From a virus, in IMG/VR virus record IMGVR_UViG_3300020438_000077, positions 1 to 43,794 of that record: 43,794 bases of DNA; one strand, written 5' to 3'. This document shows positions 15,487-24,547 of this stretch, in pieces (the stretch's first letter is position 1; every line of letters starts with the position of its first letter). Below the pieces are notes generated by a model that made no database searches, was not told the origin of the DNA, and worked only from the letters and a program-made list of their open reading frames with translations. The translations under genes and the position numbers were made by a program.

Positions 15487-18400
15487 TCAAGCTAATGCTA
15501 GAACCCTAAGGTCTTTAACCCTCGGAACATGAACTTGACTTGTAGAAGTCATCACTAACTTAATTCTATAAGTCTTGAATGATGGTAACTGGTCAACACT
15601 AAAGGTATATTCTTTATATGTGACATTTGGACCGAAACTATAATCATTATCCTTAATGACTTTCTTATCAGACTTACCATCATTATTCCTTTTATCAATT
15701 ATTTCACCGTTGCGATTAATATTACTATAACCAGGGAAAGGAACAAAGATAGGAGTCTTTCCTTCAATATTATTAATAGCATAGAATGCTCTAATATCAG
15801 CGTTTTCAGTAACATGAGCATCTAACATTATCTTAATTGAAGATGCAGAATTTTCTAACATCATCTCTTTAGACAAATATTGACATGCATTAGGATCTTC
15901 TGTAAGGGAATTAACTCTACTATCATTAGCATAATCTGTAATAGGATTATTAACATTATTAGAAGTAAGAATAGTAGAAACTCTACTACTATCAATCACA
16001 GGACTTACACGAGAATCTCCAGTAGATAAAATCAATCTTAAATTCATTGACTTCTTACCTTTTACTTGAGTTAAATACTCATCTGCATTAACTTTAGATG
16101 ATATCAATCTAGGAGTTTCTAAGTAATTAGTTTCATTAATAGAAACAGGTTCAAATCCATTATCCAACCACTGGTCTTCTTCACCGTCAATACTTACACC
16201 AGTAGTAGTCCTCACTTCTGCACTAAGAGAAGTTTTTGCTAATGTAATATTGTCTATCATAGGAGTAATAACTTCAAAAGGAATATTTTGAGTTGCTCTT
16301 ACGTCAAATCCACCTATAGACTTAGTTTTTCCAGCATAGAGGAGGGGATATCCTGCAACTGTTCTATTAACTCCATCATTAGCCATATCGATTTTAATAT
16401 TATATGATTCAAAATCAATATCTGGAGTAGATAATATATTATGTGTTTTGTTTATTCTATGTAAACTTACACTATCCAGTTCATACTTATAAACAGGAGT
16501 TCCGACAGGATAATTAAACTTATCAGAACCTCTGCTTCCAGTGATACTAATTACATTACCAGCAACTGCTTGATATTCTAGAACTTCATTTTCAATTTTA
16601 AGATATCCTGCATTAGTAGTACCAACACCAACATTTTCAAACTGTAAGAATTGAGAAGCATCAGTAACTGATATTGAATTTATAGAATCTACGTTAAAAG
16701 CAGCACTTAATGTTGTTGGTTTGATATCAGAAATTGCTCCTGAAATAGTAACCTTATTCTTATTAGAATACATTCCATGATTCTTATGATTTACTTTAAT
16801 ATGTAAACCATCATTTACAACATTAGTAGAAGCAACTTGAACATCACCTCCAAATGAGAGATTCATTTCACTAGTAATTCCACTATTGTTAACATAAGAT
16901 AAAGTTTGAGCAGCACCAACAGTGAAATTGCCTTGTATTTGGTCCAAAATTAGTTCATTGGTACTACCAATAGCAACTATCGACAATCTTGCATTTCTTC
17001 CGACAGAAGCAACTCCAAGAGTATTAAATCCTACAACATCACCGACCTGATATCCACCTCCACCAGCACCACTAATAACAGCACCATTAATAACACCATC
17101 ATTAACTGTAATGTTAGCAGTTGCTCCTCTTCCAGCACCAGTTACTGTAACTAGGTTAACTCCATTAAAAGTCAAATTACCACTACTAGGAGTATATCCA
17201 ATACCACTATTAATGATATTCAATCCAATAGCAGTTCCTGCAAATCCTGCAAGATTTCCTGTAGCATTTGTTCCTGCCTGTATGACTAAATTACCTACCT
17301 TAAGACCACCATCAGCAATTGTAGTTCCTATACCAACTCTTGCTTCTCTAGAAGTAAATGATAATGAATTACCCTCAAGTAATGAAACTTGACCATTTCC
17401 TGTAGATAATTCAGGATTATAAAATTCAACAGTTCCATCTGAAAGGAAATCTGCTCTATAAAGAGTAAATTTAAGGTCTTCCCACTGACTTGGTTCCCAA
17501 GTAGAAGCATTTTGTGATTTGAATAAAGAACCGCCAAATGGTTGCTGTCCTACAAAAGAATCACTGATTAAATCATTTTCTCCTACCCTAGAAATATAAA
17601 CTTCATATTTGGCAGAATTGGACATTAGAACCATAGCATATTCTTGTTTTGGTTCTAAGTAAACAGGTGATTTGAATTGGAATGTGGTAGCAAAAGAACC
17701 ATCACTTGAAATATTAACATCACTAGGATCTAGGATAATAGTAGTCTCTGGAACAATTGTCTTAGTAGGAGTTCCATTTACGACCGTTCTGATAGAGAAG
17801 TTGATAGGAATATCCATATCATCTTTAGATCTAAAGTATATGTCAGCTTTAGTTGCAAATACACCAGTCTCATCATCTACAGTAAATGTTTGAGCAAGTG
17901 GATCTCCCAAAAATCTTAAATTAGCCGTCCTTTGCCACCCATCATTAACCCATGCTGTTTCACCAGTTCTTCTTGTTGTGCCTTGCTCTCCAGTAACTGT
18001 TGCCATATCTACAGAAGCATTTCTTGTAGAAATAATAGTTTCCTGAATAACATCATGGAATCCTTCAGATCTAAATTCATCATCACCTCTAGTAGAAGCT
18101 TTTAAACCATTATCTTCATCACTGGTAAGTCTAAACAACTTATTACCAGTTTCAAATCTAGGAGCAGAAGGATTTCTAGTAGTATCAGGAATAAAGAATG
18201 ACCCCTGAAGTGTAGATGTAATATCACTAAGCAATCTTATATTACTTACTCGTGCTTGAGCACCACTACTTTGACCAACTAGAATTATTTGATTCTGTAT
18301 ATAACCAGTATATTCTGGTTGATCCATATTAGATAATGAGAATGTATCTACATTAAGTATTGTTGATGTAGAAGAATAAGTTGATGAAAGTGGTTGCAAT

Positions 18401-21400
18401 GTATAAGGATTATCTGGATATGTCTTAGTTGGAAGATTATATTCACCTTCTCTATGATTTACTTGAGCAACTCTAAAGGTAATAAGATTTGATGGTCCAG
18501 AATCACCACTCTGACTTGATTGAGATACTCCTCTTACAGTCTCACCAACTTGGAATGTACCCTCAAGCATATTCATTTCAATTAATTTAGGCACACAATA
18601 TTCAGAAACATTTTGAGCATCAAAGAAAGGATATACTCTTGTTAGTGGTTTTAATGATTTTGCAGTAAATTCAATATTTCTAGATCTCATAAATGGGATG
18701 ATACTTCTACTTACAGTTCTATCACCTTGAGATTCACGATCAAACTGCTCTCTAACTTCCATTCGGGTTCCAGTTCTCGTCTGTCTTGCATCTTCTATAA
18801 ACACATTACGCCTTTGGAATCTCTGTTCCCTGACTATCCATCTTCCTCTCTGCACAGTTCTTGTGGGATTACTAGCGGGGCGGCGAACTTCATCTCTGGT
18901 ACGTGTGTTACCTGTCCAGAATGTTTGCCAAGAACCCCATACAGTTTGTCCGAATCCATTTTGAGGGTCAAATCCTCTAGTATTGGATAATTCTGCTACT
19001 GTTTCGGCAAAATTACCTTCTCTATTAATAATACGAGCATCTAATCTAGTTTGATCAATCCATGTATCAGATTCTGGATTTAAAGATACATCAGCAGTCC
19101 AATAAGCTACAACATAAGGAGTTACACTTTCAGTTCTAGTTCCAAAAATTTGCTTAACCCATTCAATTTCAGAATAATCTAAAGTGATTATACCGTTATC
19201 TTTTCTTATATTGATACCTTCAGGAGTTTCAAAATTCTTATCTACACCACCAACAACTCCTTCTACAGGACCAGTCATTAAGTCAACTGAAGTGGTATAA
19301 TGTGATGGTCTTAATTCTCCATTTTCTGGATCTATACTATTCTTAACTCCCTCACTAAGTTCTTGAGCAAGGAATGATGCAAAATTATCAACAAAGAAAC
19401 CAGACTTAAATCTATTCAATCCGTCTGCATCAGAAACAAACATATTAGAAGTATTACTTTCCAATAATGTCAATGCAGTATAATACTCTAAATTCTTAAC
19501 TCTAGTTGCAAGATTATGAATATCTTGCATTTGATATCTCTTATAATCTAAGAATTTAATAGAAGCTTCTGAAACATTATAAAGATATGGTGGTAATGTA
19601 ATGGTTGCAAGTTCTATAGCATCATCAATTGGAAGTGGTGTATTTGGATTATCTGCAGGTGTTCCATATACAACTTGGAATATACCTTCTTTATTAGCAA
19701 AAATCCTATCTATCCTTCCTTGATAATATGAATAAGTAGTTAAAATCGAACCATCTGTCTGAAGCATAGCACCAGCAGAACTGCCAGCACCATCAAATGT
19801 TCTACCATCAAATTCTAAAGGAGAACGAGTACCTGCAGCAACTGTATAATTAGAAACTCTAGGTCTTATATCAATAATATCACTGTTCCTAATTCCATTA
19901 ACTGATTGTATTTCAGTTGAATAATTGAAATTTTTATAAGATTCTACAGTAATTACATCACCAGTATCAGTAGAATCAAATCCAGCACTCATAAAGTAAA
20001 CTTTTAACTTATGAGTTGGTGCATCAACACTTACATTCCTAGTAAGGAATCCGTAGTTATAAAAACTTCCTTCCTGTCCATTATTAAATGTAAATTCTCC
20101 ACTTATATTATAACTTGTAGATTCTAATGTAGTAACTACACCTTGTACTAAAGATTCTTTTGCTACTAAAGTTTCTCCTTCTACAAAAACTTTTTCATTT
20201 TGGTAAATGAAACTAATTTGAGATGCTGTTACTTTCTCAGCAACAATAGCAATTGCTCCACTACTTTCTCCTACTATTTCTTCACCTATTACAAATTCTT
20301 CTGTTGTTGTAGATGCACTTGTAATTGAAGCTAATACAGCAGTAGGTGCAGAAGCATCTTCAGTAGTAGATGATTCATATATACCATGAATATTAATAAT
20401 ATCTGGGGTATTTAAAGATATGACTTCATCCTGAACTCTAGTTCCCCAAGCAAAATTACCATACTCCAATCCATCATTTAAAGTAGTTGAACCAATACCA
20501 GAAACATTAGTACCAGAACCACCAATAGTTGATTTATCAACAACAATAGTATTAACTCTATTTTTAATTTTTTCCTTTGATGTGGGTTTAAGTTTTGTTA
20601 TTGATGTTAATAAAGTGGCATCAACATCATTAGAACCTAATCCATAAATTTGTATCTGAGTTCCACCAGTGAATACAAACTGGTTGGCAGTTAAGGACTC
20701 TGTAGTTCCATCAGACCTTATAAGAATATATCTTTCCTCATCAAATGGTAAGAATGTTTCATTAGTTCCTGTAGTAGGAATAGTGCTCGCTTTTAACTGA
20801 CCATTCTCAATATCAACAGTATATTTCTTTCTTATTGTTATAGTACCCTTTGTATTATCAACTGTTGCAATATTTGGTTTAGGAAGCACCGTAAACAAAG
20901 TATCGTCAGAAGACGCATCTAACTCAGTAGTTAAAACTTCTAAATCTGTAACTTGTAAAGATGAAGTTGGTAGATTACCATTAACTACTCCATTTACATC
21001 TGCAACTGCTTTTATTGTAACAGTATTAGTTCCAACTGCAGTAACTTGACCAAAAGTTGGGTCATCAGATTGAGCAGTATTACTAAATTTAAGTAAATTA
21101 TTTACTGATACAAGAGTGCCAGGAAATCTATCATTAGTGCTTGTAATAGTACTAAAACCACTTGAAGCAGCAGTAATACTACCAATACCAATAAAAGATC
21201 CAACTGACTGCATTACATCAGCAGCAAATGTATTTCCTCCACCAACTTTACCAAATATAGATTTTACATCATTAATACTTTTAACATCAACTGCAGTAAC
21301 TACTCTTGATACAGAAGTTCCATCTTCGTTTTTACCTGGAAAAAGAAGTGGTTCTTCTACAATAAACTCACCATTAACTCCATAGAGTGTTAATGAATTT

Positions 21401-22953
21401 GTAGCAGAAGCAGCAGTTCTAAGGAAACCAGTTGCACCACTCTTTGTACCTCTAACATATGCTGGTGTTGATAAAGTAATACCTTCATTTATTGTCAAAT
21501 TAACATATGTTTCAACATCATATAAGGAAATATCCCACTGATTTACATTAGGATTAGCAGCATCATAAGAACCAGATTCTAAATTGTAATCATATACTCT
21601 TGCTACTCCAATTTCTGTTCCCTGTGCTGTCGTTTGGTTTGCAGCAGTTCTTTGACTCTGTAAACTTAGAACATATGTATTACCCACTCCTACTATAGGA
21701 GCACCAAAACTTCTATTTACTTTAAGAGCAGCACCTGTATTATAAAGTATACCTTCGTCTTTAATTATTTTTGTAGTTCTTGGTTTAGCAGCATCTAACA
21801 ATGTTGGTTGATTAGATCCAACTTCATAACCTTTAACGTATGCTTTTCCACTAGAAACATTATATACCATCAACTCATCTGAAGGAGTATCTCCCATTGG
21901 AGTTATTTGTCCTTCTTGAAAAAGACCTCTATTGCCAATATTGTCATTTAAAGAATTTCTTAAAGTAACATCAAAAGGTTTTACATAATAATCTCCAGAT
22001 TCTTCATAAGTTCTTCTAGCTAAAACATCTTCTAAATCATCATAAAATACACTACCGTTTGGTCCTACACCAAAACCTTGTCTAGGAGTAGATTTTAATA
22101 TTCCCTCATTAATAGTTCCTAACTCAATAAAATTAGTGTCATTAGTATCATCTAAATTTTTCTTAAAAAGACTTACTGATATTTTTAATCTATCTGCACC
22201 AGGAGCACCATAATTATTATATCCTTGAGAATTGTCGTTTAAACTTTCATCTAAATCAGATGTAATTATCTCTTCATTTACAAAAAATCCAATTCTATAA
22301 TTAGGATTTGTTGAATACTGATCTAATATAAGTGTCTCTGCCTGACATTGAACAAATTGACCCCTAATAAAATATACACCTTCCTGAACAGAGAATGATG
22401 ATCCAGATATAGCAGCATCAGCAGCGATAGTAATACCAAAAGGACTACCTGCAGATATAGCACTATTACCCAACAAACCAGAGGTAATAGTGGTATCTGA
22501 AGATAATTGTTCACCATCAGCAAAAGTGACAGTAGAATTATTTGCAGTACTTGAAGAAAGATAATTTACATATAATGTTAAATTGCCATTTTCAGAATCT
22601 TGATCTAATAAAACTTTATTTACAACTGCAGTTACTCCTGAACTTTGCCCAGTAATTTTTGTACCTATTAACTGGTCAACATAAGCAGCTAAAGGGACTC
22701 CTTGAAAAGTATTATTTAATTGAATACCACGATAATTATTATTATATGAAGTATTGCCAGGTATAACCTTTGCACCATCCTTAAAGAAATGTTGACCAAA
22801 TTTCTCAATTTGATTCTGCAGTATAGACTGTAGAGTTGTTAACTCTCTTGCCTGTACAGGATATCCAGGTTTAAATAAAACCCGATAGAAGTCATCAGCA
22901 GGGTTATAATCGTCAAAATATGGCGATACATCTAGATTGGTTTGCTGTGGCAT
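15487..22953 (-). CDS. Very large virion structural protein (DUF4815-type N-terminus)
   Basis: The 2488 residues occupy the slot after gp8 where T4 has gp9-gp12. The N-terminus, with SPYFDDYNPADDFYRVLFKP and PVQARELTTLQSILQNQIEK, is the start I associate with DUF4815 structural proteins of marine T4-like phages. About 1345-1415 is unusually Arg-rich (RTVQRGRWIVREQRFQRRNV), followed by SIIPFMRSRNIEFTAKSLKP. About 1680-1835 has DPLAQTFTVDDETGVFATKA and YLEPKQEYAMVLMSNSAKYE, a conserved phage baseplate/fibre-attachment domain. GE..GESSGA modules occur near 885 and 925, Gly-rich GxGY repeats near 1880-1950, and an IENEVLEY...RGSDKF module near 2125. It is probably a peripheral baseplate protein that carries fibres. 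The exact T4 equivalent is unclear. Confidence 0.85.
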   Translation of the reverse strand: MPQQTNLDVSPYFDDYNPADDFYRVLFKPGYPVQARELTTLQSILQNQIEKFGQHFFKDGAKVIPGNTSYNNNYRGIQLNNTFQGVPLAAYVDQLIGTKITGQSSGVTAVVNKVLLDQDSENGNLTLYVNYLSSSTANNSTVTFADGEQLSSDTTITSGLLGNSAISAGSPFGITIAADAAISGSSFSVQEGVYFIRGQFVQCQAETLILDQYSTNPNYRIGFFVNEEIITSDLDESLNDNSQGYNNYGAPGADRLKISVSLFKKNLDDTNDTNFIELGTINEGILKSTPRQGFGVGPNGSVFYDDLEDVLARRTYEESGDYYVKPFDVTLRNSLNDNIGNRGLFQEGQITPMGDTPSDELMVYNVSSGKAYVKGYEVGSNQPTLLDAAKPRTTKIIKDEGILYNTGAALKVNRSFGAPIVGVGNTYVLSLQSQRTAANQTTAQGTEIGVARVYDYNLESGSYDAANPNVNQWDISLYDVETYVNLTINEGITLSTPAYVRGTKSGATGFLRTAASATNSLTLYGVNGEFIVEEPLLFPGKNEDGTSVSRVVTAVDVKSINDVKSIFGKVGGGNTFAADVMQSVGSFIGIGSITAASSGFSTITSTNDRFPGTLVSVNNLLKFSNTAQSDDPTFGQVTAVGTNTVTIKAVADVNGVVNGNLPTSSLQVTDLEVLTTELDASSDDTLFTVLPKPNIATVDNTKGTITIRKKYTVDIENGQLKASTIPTTGTNETFLPFDEERYILIRSDGTTESLTANQFVFTGGTQIQIYGLGSNDVDATLLTSITKLKPTSKEKIKNRVNTIVVDKSTIGGSGTNVSGIGSTTLNDGLEYGNFAWGTRVQDEVISLNTPDIINIHGIYESSTTEDASAPTAVLASITSASTTTEEFVIGEEIVGESSGAIAIVAEKVTASQISFIYQNEKVFVEGETLVAKESLVQGVVTTLESTSYNISGEFTFNNGQEGSFYNYGFLTRNVSVDAPTHKLKVYFMSAGFDSTDTGDVITVESYKNFNYSTEIQSVNGIRNSDIIDIRPRVSNYTVAAGTRSPLEFDGRTFDGAGSSAGAMLQTDGSILTTYSYYQGRIDRIFANKEGIFQVVYGTPADNPNTPLPIDDAIELATITLPPYLYNVSEASIKFLDYKRYQMQDIHNLATRVKNLEYYTALTLLESNTSNMFVSDADGLNRFKSGFFVDNFASFLAQELSEGVKNSIDPENGELRPSHYTTSVDLMTGPVEGVVGGVDKNFETPEGINIRKDNGIITLDYSEIEWVKQIFGTRTESVTPYVVAYWTADVSLNPESDTWIDQTRLDARIINREGNFAETVAELSNTRGFDPQNGFGQTVWGSWQTFWTGNTRTRDEVRRPASNPTRTVQRGRWIVREQRFQRRNVFIEDARQTRTGTRMEVREQFDRESQGDRTVSRSIIPFMRSRNIEFTAKSLKPLTRVYPFFDAQNVSEYCVPKLIEMNMLEGTFQVGETVRGVSQSSQSGDSGPSNLITFRVAQVNHREGEYNLPTKTYPDNPYTLQPLSSTYSSTSTILNVDTFSLSNMDQPEYTGYIQNQIILVGQSSGAQARVSNIRLLSDITSTLQGSFFIPDTTRNPSAPRFETGNKLFRLTSDEDNGLKASTRGDDEFRSEGFHDVIQETIISTRNASVDMATVTGEQGTTRRTGETAWVNDGWQRTANLRFLGDPLAQTFTVDDETGVFATKADIYFRSKDDMDIPINFSIRTVVNGTPTKTIVPETTIILDPSDVNISSDGSFATTFQFKSPVYLEPKQEYAMVLMSNSAKYEVYISRVGENDLISDSFVGQQPFGGSLFKSQNASTWEPSQWEDLKFTLYRADFLSDGTVEFYNPELSTGNGQVSLLEGNSLSFTSREARVGIGTTIADGGLKVGNLVIQAGTNATGNLAGFAGTAIGLNIINSGIGYTPSSGNLTFNGVNLVTVTGAGRGATANITVNDGVINGAVISGAGGGGYQVGDVVGFNTLGVASVGRNARLSIVAIGSTNELILDQIQGNFTVGAAQTLSYVNNSGITSEMNLSFGGDVQVASTNVVNDGLHIKVNHKNHGMYSNKNKVTISGAISDIKPTTLSAAFNVDSINSISVTDASQFLQFENVGVGTTNAGYLKIENEVLEYQAVAGNVISITGSRGSDKFNYPVGTPVYKYELDSVSLHRINKTHNILSTPDIDFESYNIKIDMANDGVNRTVAGYPLLYAGKTKSIGGFDVRATQNIPFEVITPMIDNITLAKTSLSAEVRTTTGVSIDGEEDQWLDNGFEPVSINETNYLETPRLISSKVNADEYLTQVKGKKSMNLRLILSTGDSRVSPVIDSSRVSTILTSNNVNNPITDYANDSRVNSLTEDPNACQYLSKEMMLENSASSIKIMLDAHVTENADIRAFYAINNIEGKTPIFVPFPGYSNINRNGEIIDKRNNDGKSDKKVIKDNDYSFGPNVTYKEYTFSVDQLPSFKTYRIKLVMTSTSQVHVPRVKDLRVLALA

Positions 22954-22959
22954 GATTAC

Positions 22960-24516
22960 TTAGAACTGCAAAATAACTTTAATATCTTCTTTTTGGTTAG
23001 CAGACCTAGTAATAGAAGGTCTGTTATCAACATATATTATATTTCCTGAATGTGGTTTAACTTCAGGAGAAGCGAGGCCATTATTAAAAAACTGACCAAG
23101 GTAATATGTCTTATTATTTATTGAGGTACTTATACCAGTAAATGTAGTATCAATACCTAAGTTTGAACCACTTGAGGGAACAATAGTAACATTTCCATTT
23201 CCAGATGGAGTACTTGTAAATTCAAGTAATTCAAATCCGTATGTAGGATTAGTTTGAGCAGTACCTACTGTATTAAATCCTGCAATAGTCCTATCTTGCC
23301 AATACTTCAAAACACCTGTAGTTTGGTCATAACTCACAACTCTTCCTGCTGCAGTCTGACCAGTACCTACTGTTTGACTAACATAAGAATCTGGAGTAAA
23401 GGTAGCGGTGCTATAACCAATACCTGTTAATCTAAGAGCATTTAAAGCACTTGCCTTATCAGCACTTAAATTCTCTGTGTTACTTCCAGGAACTTTGGGA
23501 TTTTCAACTACACCCACTCTTGCTATTTGATTGCCTGTAATAAAGTCAGGATTCTCACTATCATTTTCAATTCTTGAATATAGGAGAACATTCATTGCTC
23601 CTAATTCTCTATAAACATCAAATCCATGACCACCTGGTGGAGAAGGAATAACATCAAAGGTTGGTATTTCACTTCCTGTTGGAACACCACCAGCAATTAA
23701 ATCTACATTACCGAAAGTATATCCAGAACCTTGATTAGAAACTTCTATAGAACCAACTTTAGATTCTGCATTAATAACAATGGTACATTCTGCTCCTGTG
23801 CCATCACCCTTAATAGGAACTCTAGTATAAGTTTCTCCAGCAGTCCCTAAACCAACTCCCCTATTAGTAATAGTAACTATTTTTAAAGAACCATCAACTG
23901 CATTTCCCCTAACAGCAGCATCATCAGTATTAGTGCTCCAATTTGGTGGAGTGGGAATAAAGTCTGTTGATTCAAACTTTACAATATCACTTGGTTTAAT
24001 AGTATAAAGATATTTCCAAACGTATCCATCACCACTACTACCAGCAGACCTTGGTTCTAAATCAGTAAATGTTGGTTCGTCTAAAGATGGTTTTCCATTA
24101 GGATTTTCTGGGTCTGTGCCATTTTGAAGACATTCATAAACTCTATAATCACTATTGACAACATAATATGATGCAGAATATAAATTAGTTGCTCCTGAAA
24201 TCTTAGCAGTATTTGACCTACTATAATCATTCCTATACATGTCATAAGTATTTCCAGAAGACCACAATCTTCTTATTACAACCTGCCTAACATCACCTGC
24301 ATTGATTTTCTTCAATGCAATCATAGTATCCCAATACTCATCCTCTTCCGTAAAATTATCTTTAGGTGACGGTGGATTGCTATCCCAATCACTTTGATAA
24401 TCAGTAGGATTAGGTAAACCTATAAAAGAATAATAAGCATTAGTACCTGTAGTTACACCAGCAACAAAGTTCTTTGCATTTAATATTCTTATCTGATCAG
24501 TTATTATGGCCGCCAT
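22960..24516 (-). CDS. 8: Baseplate wedge protein gp8
   Basis: gp8 is a dimeric wedge component that binds gp7 and gp6. The T4 protein has 334 residues, this one 518. Both ends fit well: residues about 161-177 read SGDGYVWKYLYTIKPSD (T4 PGDGYVWEYLFEIPPD), YRVYECLQNG matches T4 VYRCLD, and the last 29 residues start SGNIIYVDNRPSITRSANQ (T4 SGEMIYMENRPPIIMAMDQ). The additional length lies between, about 210-470. It includes Gly-rich SNQGSGYTFGNVDL and AGRVVSYDQTTGVLKYW segments of the type shared by other tail proteins here. The gene stands in the T4 order after the gp7-like gene, with a late box 20 nt before its ATG. Confidence 0.93.
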   Translation of the reverse strand: MAAIITDQIRILNAKNFVAGVTTGTNAYYSFIGLPNPTDYQSDWDSNPPSPKDNFTEEDEYWDTMIALKKINAGDVRQVVIRRLWSSGNTYDMYRNDYSRSNTAKISGATNLYSASYYVVNSDYRVYECLQNGTDPENPNGKPSLDEPTFTDLEPRSAGSSGDGYVWKYLYTIKPSDIVKFESTDFIPTPPNWSTNTDDAAVRGNAVDGSLKIVTITNRGVGLGTAGETYTRVPIKGDGTGAECTIVINAESKVGSIEVSNQGSGYTFGNVDLIAGGVPTGSEIPTFDVIPSPPGGHGFDVYRELGAMNVLLYSRIENDSENPDFITGNQIARVGVVENPKVPGSNTENLSADKASALNALRLTGIGYSTATFTPDSYVSQTVGTGQTAAGRVVSYDQTTGVLKYWQDRTIAGFNTVGTAQTNPTYGFELLEFTSTPSGNGNVTIVPSSGSNLGIDTTFTGISTSINNKTYYLGQFFNNGLASPEVKPHSGNIIYVDNRPSITRSANQKEDIKVILQF

Positions 24517-24535
24517 TGTTAAACAGTTTTCTTTT

Positions 24536-24543
24536 TATTTATC
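24536..24543 (-). promoter_or_regulatory. Late promoter box (GATAAATA) for gp8 unit
   Basis: GATAAATA on the minus strand lies in the 31-bp gap between the giant gene and gp8, ending 20 nt upstream of the gp8 ATG. Confidence 0.68.
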
Positions 24544-24547
24544 TAGG

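Noticed and set aside
17328-17537. Minus-strand out-of-frame readings within large genes (also 22323-22523, 26023-26205, 36001-36198)
   Set aside because: They are wholly inside real genes in another frame and are Leu/Ile-rich frame shadows without start signals.
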